NCBI RefSeq assembly: GCF_900156895.1
Contig: NZ_FTPD01000078.1
Span: 104,672 to 168,671, forward strand
Source of the DNA: Mesorhizobium prunaredense
GTDB lineage: Bacteria > Pseudomonadota > Alphaproteobacteria > Rhizobiales > Rhizobiaceae
DNA length: 64,000 nt
Direction: 5' to 3'
In this document: piece after piece, positions 1 to 8,340 of the stretch
How positions within the stretch are numbered: position 1 is the stretch's first letter
Layout of the letters: each line of letters begins with the position of its first letter
The notes under the pieces: generated by a model
Told to the model about the DNA's origin: nothing
Databases searched by the model: none
The model's input: only the letters and a program-made list of their open reading frames with translations
Position numbers and translations under genes: made by a program

Positions 1-215
1 AAACGCCTCAGCAAGTATCTCTTGCGCGCCTGCTCGGCCTCCTCAGGGGCCTCCTCAGGGGTCAGCTCCGGATCGGGTTCGATGAAATCCTGCGGCGACG
101 GGGCCGCGCCGACGATCTCAGACGCGACTTCGACAGTCGATTGCTTCTCCTGGCGCGGCTTTTCGGCATCGCGTGATTTGGAGACCGATTTCGGCTTGGA
201 TTTTGCCCCGGACAT
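1..215 (-). CDS. N-terminal part of an unidentified protein, possibly an ABC transporter ATPase/permease
   Basis: An open frame reads leftwards from an ATG at 215 and leaves the window, so only about 71 residues are visible. They are a charged, low-complexity leader rich in Lys, Ser, Pro and Glu, ending in a basic stretch, KRYLLRRF. This resembles the N-terminus of rhizobial fused permease/ATPase proteins of the SbmA/YddA type as I remember them. No catalytic motif is inside the window, so the assignment is weak. No clear Shine-Dalgarno sequence precedes the ATG. Confidence 0.35.
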   Translation of the reverse strand, partial: MSGAKSKPKSVSKSRDAEKPRQEKQSTVEVASEIVGAAPSPQDFIEPDPELTPEEAPEEAEQARKRYLLRR

Positions 216-587
216 ACCGGCGATAACGGCTTAGAAATCATAAGGTTTCAATGATGTCCGCTCAAGCCGCTTGATCTCCACGTCGGCGCGGATGCGGTCG
301 GCTTCGTTTCCTGGCGTCTTCCTTGATCGGCTGCCACTTCGTGAGCCTGTCGACAATCTTGCCGACAGGACTGATGAGCTTCAGGGGTTAGGCTGTGAAC
401 TCATAAATTCGGCATGACCGGCATGGGTGGAAGGCGGAACTGCGGCGACATACAGTAATGGCCATGATGGTCCGCAAGCCCAGCCTCATTGAAATGGTAG
501 TCCAAGCATCTCTTTGCGCTTTCCTCCTGTTGCTGGCCACCACCGGCTGCGCAGAGGTGCTATCCCTGGGGAATGACGGAGGGACCG
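216..587. other. Intergenic stretch without a recognisable gene
   Basis: I see no convincing gene here. Short open frames exist on both strands, but none has a ribosome site together with a protein-like composition. A frame opening at 458 encodes a hydrophobic stretch ending in TTGC that mimics a lipoprotein signal, but it then runs into the gene at 588 in another frame and looks like chance. Confidence 0.4.
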
Positions 588-782
588 ATGGAGGGCGGCT
601 CCTGGAACTATGCGAACAAGGAAATCTACCTGAGATCAGCATTGGTCTGGGTTGGTATCCTCGCAATAGCAATTTTGTCGCCCTTCGCTATGCGGGGTGT
701 TTGGACCGGACTGGTTGCCATCGCTATCATTCTTGCCGCAGGATTCTACAGCGCGGAATGGATGACCGGGTTCTTGCTATAG
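588..782 (+). CDS. Small two-helix membrane protein, function unknown
   Basis: This 64-residue protein has a short polar start and two hydrophobic segments (roughly residues 17-35 and 38-56) separated by a small loop, so it should span the inner membrane twice. The ATG at 588 is preferred over the in-frame ATG at 573 because GGAGGG lies just upstream of it. I do not recognise the family, and its neighbours give no functional clue. It could be a chance frame, but the ribosome site and the helix-loop-helix hydropathy favour a real small gene. Confidence 0.42.
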   Translation: MEGGSWNYANKEIYLRSALVWVGILAIAILSPFAMRGVWTGLVAIAIILAAGFYSAEWMTGFLL

Positions 783-1197
783 CGACCTCCTGGCGAGATC
801 AGAGTCGCAATCACGAATGTACGACAAGAGGTCGTTTTCGACCGAGGCTTTCATATTGCAGCGGAATCTCAGATCGCGCTCGCCACGAGGCCGACGACCA
901 TCTGGAGACGCGGGGGCGAATCGTCTCACTGTCGTTGAAGAATGCGAAATGCAAAAACCGCGCTCCATCGGGAACGCGGCTTTGCCAGATACGCATGGCG
1001 CTTCGCTGACTGAACACTTGGCGAAACTTACGGGCTCCGGGACGCGAGACCTGATCCGGAGCGCCGGGCGGATGCGATATGCCGCCTCGCACTCCGTTCT
1101 ACAGGGACATCGTTACCGGGTGGTTATCGATAGTTTAAGCAAATCTAAATTTGCGATGTTTCTTTGCCGGAAACCGAGGCCGGTCGAGTTCGAGGCT
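783..1197. other. Intergenic stretch without a supported gene
   Basis: Overlapping short frames occur on both strands and none has a recognisable product. An imperfect GC hairpin lies near 954-984 (a CCGCG...CGCGG stem followed by CTTTG), which could end transcription coming from the left, though its T tract is poor. Confidence 0.35.
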
Positions 1198-1244
1198 TAA
1201 AGCGCGTCGCGTCTGAAGGGCAAGCTTTTGGGCGACATGCATTA
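1198..1244. repeat. Right half of a palindromic rhizobial repeat (cgacatgcat type)
   Basis: The segment carries TAAAGCGCGTC followed by AGCTTTTGGGCGACATGCATT. The same two words, in the same order, form parts of the longer palindromic element at 30075-30214. The copy touches the stop codon of mmsB, so the repeat supplies the end of that gene. Only the right half is recognisable here. Confidence 0.55.
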
Positions 1245-2126
1245 CGCCGGGGTGCCGCGCAGGAAATTTATGATGCCGGAGAAGTCGGCAGCGGCATGCC
1301 CCTGAGCGTTGAACAGCGCATAAAGCTGGGCGGCCTCGGCGCCGAGCGGCGTCACCGCACCGGCGCTTTGCGCGGCTTCCTGCGACAGTTTCAGGTCCTT
1401 CAGCATCAGTGCCGCGGCAAACCCCGGCCTGTAGCCATTGTTGGCCGGCGATGTCGGCACCGGGCCGGGGACCGGGCAGTAGGTGGTCAGCGACCAGCAC
1501 TGGCCCGACGAGTTCGAGGCGACGTCGAACAGCGCCTGATGCGACAGGCCGAGCTTTTCCGCCAGAACGAAGGCTTCGGCGACGCCGATCATCGAAATGC
1601 CCAAGATCATGTTGTTGCATATCTTTGCCGCCTGTCCGGCGCCGTCATCGCCGCAATGGACGATGCGGCCGGCCATCGGCTTGAGGATTGGTTCGGCCCT
1701 GGCGAAGGCTTCCTTCGAGCCGCCGGCCATGAAGGTCAGCGTGCCGGCGGTGGCGCCGCCGGTGCCGCCGGAAACCGGCGCGTCGATCGACAGCAGCTTG
1801 TGTCTGACGGCAATGGCGTGGGCTTTTCGTGCCGATTCGACGTCGATGGTCGAGGAATCGATGAACAGCGCACCTTTTTTCGCCTTGGGCGCGATGTCTT
1901 CATAGACCGACAGGACATGTTTGCCGGCCGGCAGCATGGTGATGACCACATCGGCCTCCTTCACCGCGGCAACGGCATTGGCCATGACGACGACCCCATG
2001 CTCCTTGGCGATGACGAGATTTTCCGGGATCAGGTCGAAGCCGTGAACGGCATATCCAGCTTTGACGAGGTTGGCTGCCATCGGATTGCCCATATTGCCG
2101 AGGCCGATGAAGGCGATGGTGGTCAT
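1242..2126 (-). CDS. mmsB: 3-hydroxyisobutyrate dehydrogenase
   Basis: This 294-residue NAD-dependent enzyme oxidises 3-hydroxyisobutyrate to methylmalonate semialdehyde in valine degradation. The N-terminus has the Rossmann motif GLGNMGNPMAANL. The substrate-binding signature DAPVSGGTGGA lies near residue 115, and the catalytic lysine sits in GQAAKICNN near residue 170. The C-terminal half is the all-helical domain of the family, and the length is normal. The ATG at 2126 has GGAG 7 bases upstream. It is the last gene of a minus-strand operon headed by an acyl-CoA dehydrogenase, the usual partner in this pathway, which supports the specific assignment over other beta-hydroxyacid dehydrogenases. 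Confidence 0.93.
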   Translation of the reverse strand: MTTIAFIGLGNMGNPMAANLVKAGYAVHGFDLIPENLVIAKEHGVVVMANAVAAVKEADVVITMLPAGKHVLSVYEDIAPKAKKGALFIDSSTIDVESARKAHAIAVRHKLLSIDAPVSGGTGGATAGTLTFMAGGSKEAFARAEPILKPMAGRIVHCGDDGAGQAAKICNNMILGISMIGVAEAFVLAEKLGLSHQALFDVASNSSGQCWSLTTYCPVPGPVPTSPANNGYRPGFAAALMLKDLKLSQEAAQSAGAVTPLGAEAAQLYALFNAQGHAAADFSGIINFLRGTPA

Positions 2127-2163
2127 AATGGCACTCCGTGATTTGGGTAAGGCAGTAGGCAGC

Positions 2164-2532
2164 CTATTCTGGCGCGAGTTTGCTAATAAGCTGGCGAAGC
2201 ATTTTTCCGATGCCCTCGGTCGCTAACAGCATCTGATAAGCTTGATCATGCGTAGCAAGGCCAATGCGTTCAGCGATCTGGAGGTGCGTCTCGAACGCCT
2301 TCAGCGACCCTTGGGCTATCCGGAGAAATTGCTGAGAAGAGCCTCTGTCGTCTCGGCCGTAACCTTCCGCGACGTTTGCAGGGATAGAGGCTGCTGAGCG
2401 GCGGATTTGGCTGGTCAACCCATACAATTCCTCTTTTGGCCATGCCTTGGTCAAGGAGTAGGTGGCGACGGCCAGATCCATCGCCTGCTGCCATACGATA
2501 AGATCCTTGTACCAATTGATCTTGCCGGTCAT
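2164..2532 (-). CDS. Four-helix-bundle protein of the 23S rRNA intervening-sequence family
   Basis: This 122-residue protein matches the small four-helix-bundle family first noticed in 23S rRNA intervening sequences. It opens with the characteristic LIVWQQAMDLAV helix, and its centre has LTSQIRRSAASIPANVAEG, the family's most conserved block. The biochemical role is not established. It lies between the acyl-CoA dehydrogenase (17 bases away) and mmsB (37 bases away), so it is probably co-transcribed with valine-degradation genes. That position is unusual and suggests insertion of a mobile small gene into a metabolic operon rather than a metabolic function. Confidence 0.85.
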   Translation of the reverse strand: MTGKINWYKDLIVWQQAMDLAVATYSLTKAWPKEELYGLTSQIRRSAASIPANVAEGYGRDDRGSSQQFLRIAQGSLKAFETHLQIAERIGLATHDQAYQMLLATEGIGKMLRQLISKLAPE

Positions 2533-2548
2533 CCTATTGCCTATTGCC

Positions 2549-3715
2549 TTACCGGCCGATCAGGGCGCGTGCGATGATGACGCGCATGATCTCGTTGGTG
2601 CCTTCGAGAATCTGGTGGACACGCAAATCCCGCACCAGCTTCTCGATGCCGTAATCGTGCAGGTAGCCATAGCCGCCATGCAGTTGCAGCGCGTCGTTGG
2701 CAACGTTGAAGCCGATGTCGGTGACGAAGCGCTTGGCCATCGCCGACCATTTTGAGGCGTCAGGGGCCTTGCGGTCGAGCTTCGAGGCAGCGGCGTAAAG
2801 GAATATCCGTGCAGCCTGCAGTTCGGTCTCCATGTCGGCCAGCTTGAATTGCAGCGCCTGGAACTGGTTGATCTTGGCTCCGAAGGCCTTGCGTTCGGCG
2901 GTGTAGGACAGCGCCTTGTCGAGCGCCGATTGCGCCCCGCCCAGCGAACAGGCGGCGATGTTGAGCCGGCCGCCGTCGAGCCCGGCCATGGCGATGCCGA
3001 AGCCGGCGCCTTCGTCCGAGAGCAGGTTTTGCGCCGGCACCTTGCAGTCCTCGAAGACGACCTGGCGGGTCGACTGCATGTGCCAGCCCATCTTGTGCTC
3101 GTTGGCGCCGAAAGACAGGCCGGGCGCATCTTTCGGCACGACGAAGGTCGAAATGCCCTTCGGCCCGTCGGCGCCGGTGCGCGCCATGACGATGTAGAGG
3201 TCGCTGTCGCCGGCGCCCGAGATGAACTGCTTGACGCCGTTCAGCACATAGTCGCCGCCACTCTTCACCGCGCGCGTCTTCAGCGCCGCAGCATCCGATC
3301 CCGAGCCTGGCTCGGTAAGGCAATAGCTGGCCAGCCATTCCATCGAAGTCAGCTTCGGCAGGAAGCGTTGGCGCTGCTCGTCACTGCCGAAGCGGTCGAT
3401 CATCGAGGCCACCATGTTGTGGATCGAGATGAAGGAGGAAAAGGCCGGATCGGCGCGCGAAAGCGCCTCGAAGATCAGCACCGCGTCGAGCCGGCCGAGC
3501 GCTGAGCCGCCGACATCGTCACTGATATAGATGCCGCCAAGGCCGAGCGGGCCAGTCTCGCGGATCACGTCTGCCGGAAAATGCTTGTTGCGATCCCAGT
3601 CGAGCGCGTTCGGTGCCACGCGATCGGCAGCGAAGGCCTCGGCCATCTCCTGGATGGCGCGCTGGTCCTCGTTGAGTTCGAACTGGCTGGTGCCCGCATC
3701 GACAGCGGCGTCCAT
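2549..3715 (-). CDS. Acyl-CoA dehydrogenase, probably isobutyryl-CoA dehydrogenase
   Basis: This 388-residue flavoprotein oxidises a short acyl-CoA to the 2-enoyl-CoA and passes electrons to electron-transfer flavoprotein. Visible family features are CLTEPGSGSDAA (FAD and substrate contact, near residue 134), ERKAFGAKINQFQALQFKLADM, the QLHGGYGYL loop, and the C-terminal ILEGTNEIMR, in which the Glu before GT is the usual catalytic base. Its linkage with mmsB points to isobutyryl-CoA and valine breakdown. No enoyl-CoA hydratase lies between them, so that step would be encoded elsewhere. The start ATG has GGAG upstream. It is divergent from the cupin gene at 3867. Confidence 0.9.
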   Translation of the reverse strand: MDAAVDAGTSQFELNEDQRAIQEMAEAFAADRVAPNALDWDRNKHFPADVIRETGPLGLGGIYISDDVGGSALGRLDAVLIFEALSRADPAFSSFISIHNMVASMIDRFGSDEQRQRFLPKLTSMEWLASYCLTEPGSGSDAAALKTRAVKSGGDYVLNGVKQFISGAGDSDLYIVMARTGADGPKGISTFVVPKDAPGLSFGANEHKMGWHMQSTRQVVFEDCKVPAQNLLSDEGAGFGIAMAGLDGGRLNIAACSLGGAQSALDKALSYTAERKAFGAKINQFQALQFKLADMETELQAARIFLYAAASKLDRKAPDASKWSAMAKRFVTDIGFNVANDALQLHGGYGYLHDYGIEKLVRDLRVHQILEGTNEIMRVIIARALIGR

Positions 3716-3866
3716 GGCGTGCTCCGTGATGTCTTCGGCCTGCTGGCCTGTCGTTTTTGGCTTTGCGCGCGGTTCAATCTAGACCAATGATGCCGCCGCG
3801 CAAGCCGACCATCTCCATCCAACGATTTGGGGGCGGCTGTGCGAGAATGCGTGTCTGGGGCAAGGC

Positions 3867-4481
3867 GTGACAACAATTTTCGATGAGCTGCTTGAGCGTT
3901 TCCACGCCACTCTCGCAACATTCGATGATGCGCTGGTGCGCGATGCGGTGGCCCGGATCTTCTGGGCCATGCCGGCGCGTCGGCTCGAGCCGCGTCCGCT
4001 CGCCTGCCTGCGCCAGCTCGACCGCATCGTCGAGCTCGCTCCGGCCAACACCCAGCCGCTGGCGCGGCTGCTTGCGGAGCGTCGCGGCGATCTGTGCTGG
4101 GGGCAGACCTACAGCGAGGCGGATCTCGGCCAGACATTCATCGACAATTACGGCTGGCTGGAGGTCTTCGGCATGCGCGGCCATTTCGTCAACGACGAGG
4201 TCGCGGCCGGTCTGCTGATCCTCGGGCCTGAAATCGTCTATCCCGACCACCATCATGTCGCCGAGGAGATCTACATTCCGCTGACCGGCGGCACCGAATG
4301 GCGCATGGGCGAAGGCGACTTTCGCAGGCGTGAGGCGGGTGAGGTGATCCACCATGCCTCTGATGTCAGCCATGCTATGCGCACCGGCAAGGAGCCTCTG
4401 CTGGCGCTCTATATCTGGCGCGGCGGACCACTGGCCGCGAAATCCACGATCAGCGGCAGCGTTTCACAGGGCAGGAATTAA
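3867..4481 (+). CDS. Cupin protein of the DMSP lyase (DddL/DddQ) family
   Basis: This 204-residue cytosolic protein has an N-terminal helical part and a C-terminal cupin barrel. The metal site looks complete: a His cluster at residues 128-130 in YPDHHHVAEE, Glu134 and His169 in ASDVSHAM. GLLILGPEIVYPDHHH followed by a late EPLLALYIWRG is the pattern of the DddL/DddQ dimethylsulfoniopropionate lyases, which release dimethyl sulfide and acrylate. Many soil homologues are of unproven activity, so the substrate is inferred. The start is GTG. The stop codon shares one base with the ATG of cobQ, so the two should be translationally coupled. Confidence 0.75.
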   Translation: MTTIFDELLERFHATLATFDDALVRDAVARIFWAMPARRLEPRPLACLRQLDRIVELAPANTQPLARLLAERRGDLCWGQTYSEADLGQTFIDNYGWLEVFGMRGHFVNDEVAAGLLILGPEIVYPDHHHVAEEIYIPLTGGTEWRMGEGDFRRREAGEVIHHASDVSHAMRTGKEPLLALYIWRGGPLAAKSTISGSVSQGRN

Positions 4482-5953
4482 TGGCGGCCAAGGCGATCAT
4501 GCTGCAGGGCACAGGCTCCGATGTCGGCAAGACGGTGCTGGTCGCGGGCCTCTGCCGCGCGGCGAGGAACCGTGGGCTGAAGGTGCGGCCGTTCAAGCCG
4601 CAGAACATGTCGAACAACGCCGCCGTCGCCGATATACCGGGCGACAAACTCGGCGGCGAGATCGGCCGTGCCCAATGGCTGCAGGCGATCGCCTGTCGCG
4701 TTGTGCCCACCGTCCATATGAACCCGGTGCTGCTCAAGCCGCAGACCGATATCGGCGCGCAAGTGGTGGTGCAGGGCAAGGTGTTCGGCGAGGCGCGGGC
4801 ACGCGACTACCAGGCGCTGAAAGCCCGTCTGATGGCTGCCGTGCTCGACTCCTGGGCCAAGGTCGGCGAGGGTGCCGACCTCGTCATCGTCGAAGGCGCC
4901 GGCTCGCCGGCCGAGATCAATCTGAGGAGCCGAGACATTGCCAATATGGGCTTTGCGACGCGCGCCAACGTGCCGGTGATCCTCGTCGGCGACATCGATC
5001 GCGGCGGCGTCATCGCCTCGGTCGCCGGCACCCATCTGATCTTGCCTGAAGAGGACCGGCGCATGATCGTCGGCTATCTCATCAACAAGTTCCGCGGCGA
5101 TGTCTCGCTGTTCGACGACGGCATCAAGGCGATCAAGAGCTTCACCGGCTGGCGCTGCTTTGGCGTCGTGCCGTGGCTGAAGGCGGCGGCGCGGCTGCCC
5201 TCGGAAGATTCCGTGGTGCTCGAACGCCTGGCGTCCGGCGAGAAGCGCGCGCTGAAGGTCGCCGTGCCGATGCTTTCGCGCATCGCCAATTTCGACGACC
5301 TCGACCCGCTCAAGGCCGAGCCGCAGGTCGAGGTCGTCTTCGTGCCGCCCGGCCAGCATTTGCCGGACGACGCTGGGCTGGTGATCATTCCCGGCTCAAA
5401 GTCGACGATCGGCGATCTCCTGAGATTCCGTGAAAACGGCTGGGACCGCGACCTTGCCGCCCATCGCAAGCGCGGCGGCCATGTGGTCGGCATCTGCGGC
5501 GGCTTCCAGATGCTCGGCCGTGTCGTGCGCGATCCCGACGGCATCGAGGGCAGCGTTACCGAGACGGACGGGCTCGGCCTGCTCGACGTCGAAACGGTGA
5601 TGGAGCCGGAAAAGACGGTGCGCAATGTCAGCGCTCGCTCGGTCCAGTTCGATCTGCCGCTCAAGGGCTACGAGATTCATCTCGGCCGCACCACCGGTCC
5701 CGACACGCTGCGGCCGTCCGCCGTCATCAACGGCGTCGATGACGGCGCCGTCTCGGCCGACGGCAAGGTGTCGGGCAGCTATCTGCACGGGCTGTTTTCC
5801 GCCGACGCTTTTCGGGCGAAATTCCTGGAAAATCTCGGCGTCAAAGGCGGCGGCATCGATTATCGCGCCAAGGTCGAACGGGCGCTCGACGAGATCGCAG
5901 CCGAGCTGGAAACCCACCTCGACTGCGACACGATTTTTGGTTTGGCGCGGTAG
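4481..5953 (+). CDS. cobQ: Cobyric acid synthase
   Basis: This 490-residue glutamine-dependent amidotransferase amidates adenosylcobyrinic a,c-diamide to adenosylcobyric acid in vitamin B12 synthesis. The N-terminal part is a dethiobiotin-synthetase-like ATPase domain beginning MLQGTGSDVGKTVLVAGLCR, followed by the conserved RPFKPQNMSNN. The C-terminal glutaminase domain has VVGICGGFQMLGR with the nucleophilic Cys near residue 333, and a late SYLHGLF block with the catalytic His. Length is normal for the family. Other cob genes are absent from the window. Its only operon partner is the upstream DMSP-lyase-like cupin, with which it overlaps by one base. Confidence 0.96.
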   Translation: MAAKAIMLQGTGSDVGKTVLVAGLCRAARNRGLKVRPFKPQNMSNNAAVADIPGDKLGGEIGRAQWLQAIACRVVPTVHMNPVLLKPQTDIGAQVVVQGKVFGEARARDYQALKARLMAAVLDSWAKVGEGADLVIVEGAGSPAEINLRSRDIANMGFATRANVPVILVGDIDRGGVIASVAGTHLILPEEDRRMIVGYLINKFRGDVSLFDDGIKAIKSFTGWRCFGVVPWLKAAARLPSEDSVVLERLASGEKRALKVAVPMLSRIANFDDLDPLKAEPQVEVVFVPPGQHLPDDAGLVIIPGSKSTIGDLLRFRENGWDRDLAAHRKRGGHVVGICGGFQMLGRVVRDPDGIEGSVTETDGLGLLDVETVMEPEKTVRNVSARSVQFDLPLKGYEIHLGRTTGPDTLRPSAVINGVDDGAVSADGKVSGSYLHGLFSADAFRAKFLENLGVKGGGIDYRAKVERALDEIAAELETHLDCDTIFGLAR

Positions 5954-6050
5954 CTGCTCGGCGAAGGAGCTTTGACAGGTCAGATGTTGCGCTGACGAAG
6001 CGCATGCCCTGGCGGGAGCGTTGAACGTTGGCGCTGTCGCCGACGCTGCC

Positions 6051-6240
6051 GATCTCCCCCCTTGTGGGGGAGATGCCCGGCAGGGCAGAGGGGGGCGCGA
6101 AGGATCGCCAGCCTTTGCTATAACTTCATTCTCAGCCACTAACCACTCTGCCGGCGTAGCTACTAACGGTTGACAGGCCGGCGGGACAGCGCCCCCCTCT
6201 GTCCTGCCGGACATCTCCCCCACAAGGGGGGAGATTGGCT
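6051..6240. repeat. Paired inverted copies of a rhizobial palindromic repeat (family A)
   Basis: A forward unit at 6051-6110 (CTCCCCCCTTGTGGGGGAG, then a cagggcagagggggg tail) faces an inverted unit at about 6186-6240. Each unit is itself a hairpin. They are separated by about 75 bases that begin GAAGGATCGCCA and end GGTTGACAGGCCGG. The same inner borders recur in the 8.1-8.3 kb pair, so unit plus spacer form one element. It fills most of the gap after cobQ. No coding capacity is evident. Confidence 0.8.
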
Positions 6241-6320
6241 GTCACTTCGGCTTTCGCCAATCTCCAGCGTTGACCGCGACGTCGCTTCGCTCCTGCTTCG
6301 CCTGCAGCAGCACTGCCAAT

Positions 6321-6740
6321 TCAGGCCTTTTCACCAACCTTCGGCCAGTAAGTTCCGAACGACCAGACATTGCCTTCCGGATCGCGGCAGATGAATTCGC
6401 GGCTGCCATAGTCGCGGTCGGTCAGCTCTTCCAGTATTTCGGCGCCGGCCTTCTTGGCTCGGGCATAAGCGGTATCGGCATCGTCGACGGCAACATAGAT
6501 CGATTTGCCGCCACCCGGGCCCGGCGCGCCGATCATCTGGCCAAACTTGTCGTCGCGTGCAGTGCCCAGCATGATCATCGAGGAGCCGAAAGTCAGTTCG
6601 GCGTGTTGGACGATGTCGCCTTCGCCGTAGCGGGCATGAACGCTAAAGCCGAAGGCTTCACCCAGCCAGTCGATCATTTTGGCGGCATTGCGGTAGCGCA
6701 AGGTCGGATAGAGCCTGGGCGGTTCGACTGACATGGTCAT
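6321..6740 (-). CDS. VOC-family (glyoxalase/bleomycin-resistance-like) protein
   Basis: This 139-residue protein has two beta-alpha-beta-beta-beta halves typical of the vicinal-oxygen-chelate fold. It begins with LYPTLRYRNAAKMIDWLGEAF and ends with REFICRDPEGNVWSFGTYWP, the two most conserved stretches of the PhnB/YdcE-like branch. The substrate cannot be told from sequence. The ATG at 6740 is preferred over the one at 6755 because AAGGAG lies 8 bases before it. It is downstream of, and on the same strand as, the AraC regulator at 6861-7694, which is separated by about 120 bases. Confidence 0.8.
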   Translation of the reverse strand: MTMSVEPPRLYPTLRYRNAAKMIDWLGEAFGFSVHARYGEGDIVQHAELTFGSSMIMLGTARDDKFGQMIGAPGPGGGKSIYVAVDDADTAYARAKKAGAEILEELTDRDYGSREFICRDPEGNVWSFGTYWPKVGEKA

Positions 6741-6860
6741 GACGATCTCCTTCAATTGGATTGGACGATAATCCAGTCTGGGCGAAGGCTGTTCCCACGT
6801 CTTGAAGAAATGTTACCTGCCCGCGCGCCCCCTTGGGCGTCGCAAGAGCCGTTTCAGAAC

Positions 6861-7694
6861 CTATGCCTGGGCGGCCAGCGCCGTCGGCGTTTCGCCGGCA
6901 AAGTCGCGGAATTCGCGCACCAGATGCGCCTGGTCGGCATAGCCGCAATCGGCGGCGATATCAGCCCAATCGGATTTGCCCTGCCTCGACAGGCCCAGCG
7001 CCCGGTTGAAGCGGACGATACGCGACAGCGTCTTGGGGCCGACGCCGATCGCGTTGGAGAATTTTCCCAAGAGATGCTTGCGGCTCCAGCCCAGCCTGTC
7101 GGCGAGCGATGAGACGCGAATGCGACCGCCCGAGACGATGATCCGGTCATAGGCCCAGGCGATTTCGGCCTGGGTTTCGCGGGCTTTGGCCAGCCGCGCG
7201 GCGACGAACGTCTCGACGATGGCAAAACGTGCGCTCCAGGCGTGCGCATTGCCAAGTCTTTCGCGCAGCGCGATGCCTTCGATCCCGAGCACATCGTCGA
7301 GGCCGACCATGCGGTCGGTCAGTTCGCTCATCGCAAGGCCGAAGAAGCGTCGGGCGCCGAGCGGGGTGAAATTGACCTGGACGCAGCAGGCGCCGCCTCG
7401 GGATTCGATCACCACCGGACCGGCATAGAGGCCGGCGGCGAAACTGGCGAAGCGGTCGTTGTCGCCCGGCTCCTTGCCGAGTCCGATGGCGAAGGGTTCG
7501 GCAAAGCTGATGACCAGCGGCACGGTCAGCGATGCATACTCGACGTTGCGGAACCGGCCGGGCATGGTTTCGCGGTAGCCGCAGATGTCAGTGACTGAAC
7601 CCTGGAGCCAAGGGCCGGGCGCATGCCGCACCATCTCGAACCGGTCGAGGCCAGGGCTGTGGTGGTTGCTGCCGTCTTCGCTCTGGGCAGACAT
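6861..7694 (-). CDS. AraC-family transcriptional regulator
   Basis: This 277-residue regulator has an N-terminal sensing domain of about 165 residues and a C-terminal AraC/XylS DNA-binding domain. The first helix-turn-helix is around IRVSSLADRLGWSRKHLLGKF, and the second lies in SDWADIAADCGYADQAHLVREF, followed by the conserved FRDFAGETPTAL end. The sensing domain resembles that of AraC proteins in which the inducer is unknown. The same-strand VOC gene downstream may be a target or co-transcribed, but this is inference from proximity only. Confidence 0.85.
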   Translation of the reverse strand: MSAQSEDGSNHHSPGLDRFEMVRHAPGPWLQGSVTDICGYRETMPGRFRNVEYASLTVPLVISFAEPFAIGLGKEPGDNDRFASFAAGLYAGPVVIESRGGACCVQVNFTPLGARRFFGLAMSELTDRMVGLDDVLGIEGIALRERLGNAHAWSARFAIVETFVAARLAKARETQAEIAWAYDRIIVSGGRIRVSSLADRLGWSRKHLLGKFSNAIGVGPKTLSRIVRFNRALGLSRQGKSDWADIAADCGYADQAHLVREFRDFAGETPTALAAQA

Positions 7695-7737
7695 GGGCTT
7701 TCCTTCCGCCCGCGGATGGTAGCAGACCAGCCCTCAG

Positions 7738-7769
7738 AATCAAAAGCGCCCGGCCTGTGGCCGGGCGCT
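7738..7769 (-). terminator. Rho-independent terminator
   Basis: An 11-bp perfect GC-rich stem (AGCGCCCGGCC paired with GGCCGGGCGCT, 7745-7769) with a 3-base loop is followed on the minus strand by TTTTGATT. It sits 25 bases downstream of the stop codon of the small membrane protein at 7794-7964 and should end that transcript before the AraC gene. Confidence 0.85.
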
Positions 7770-7793
7770 CCGAGTTGCCTGAGATCTGAGGGA

Positions 7794-7964
7794 TTAGGCG
7801 CCGCGAACCAGGCAGCCGCCGGCAAGCACGATATAAGCGATGAGGACAATCCACACCGCGGCCAGGGGAATGAACGCAAAAACGCCGAGAGCGGCGAGAA
7901 GGCCGATGATGGCGATAACAAGGGATATGATGAAAATAAGCTGCGTAGGCGCACTGAGATTCAT
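7794..7964 (-). CDS. Small hydrophobic membrane protein
   Basis: This 56-residue protein is almost entirely two membrane segments (about residues 8-28 and 30-50) with a short polar start, MNLSAPTQ. The ATG at 7964 is chosen over the ATG at 7982 because GGAGG lies upstream at a good distance. Similar tiny proteins of unknown function are common in rhizobia. It is a single-gene unit closed by its own terminator, which strengthens the case that it is a real gene. Confidence 0.7.
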   Translation of the reverse strand: MNLSAPTQLIFIISLVIAIIGLLAALGVFAFIPLAAVWIVLIAYIVLAGGCLVRGA

Positions 7965-8075
7965 GTGTGGCTCCTCCGACATGATTCTTACAACCGCATC
8001 CTATCAGGCGCCCCGTTCACACACCAATCAGCGGGGCGCAGCGGGTTCAAGGCATTGCTTCAGGTTTGCGCTGCC

Positions 8076-8340
8076 TTCCAGCGTTGATGGTTGGCGAAAG
8101 CTGAAGCGACATCCAATCTCCCCCCTTGCGGACCCCTTGCGGACCCCTTGCGGGGGAGATGCCAAATTTTGGCAAAGGGAGGGCAGGACAGAGGGGGGTG
8201 GGAAGGATCGCCAACTTTCGGCTTTGACCATCCCAACCGGAAACAGCCTGAGGGTTGGTAAAAATTGGTTGACAGGTCGGAGGGACAGCACCCCCCTCTG
8301 CCCTGCCGGGCATCTCCCCCGCAAGGGGGGAGATCGGCAG
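8076..8340. repeat. Second family A repeat pair, with an internal 11-bp tandem duplication
   Basis: Units at about 8113-8200 and 8290-8340 are inverted relative to each other, and the spacer has the same inner borders (AAGGATCGCCA ... GGTTGACAGGTCGG) as the 6.1 kb pair. The left unit is expanded: the 11-base word CCCCTTGCGGA is repeated almost three times at 8122-8152, lengthening one hairpin arm. A GTTGGCGAAAGC core flanks the left unit. The rest of the 7965-8541 gap holds no supported gene. Confidence 0.8.

Noticed and set aside
22..234. Short Ser-rich plus-strand frame at the left edge
   Set aside because: It is antisense to a better minus-strand start with Lys/Glu-rich leader and has no ribosome site.
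458..1009. Possible lipoprotein with signal ending in TTGC
   Set aside because: The lipobox lacks the usual Leu at -3, the remainder is not protein-like, and it overlaps the small membrane gene at 588 in another frame.
4478..5359. Long open frame of 293 codons on the minus strand across cobQ
   Set aside because: It is antisense to a clear cobyric acid synthase, is rich in Arg, His and Asp as antisense frames of GC-rich genes are, and matches no family I know.
6051..8340. Clustered repeats considered as a CRISPR array
   Set aside because: The units are inverted rather than direct, differ in length and have no regular spacers; no cas gene is present.
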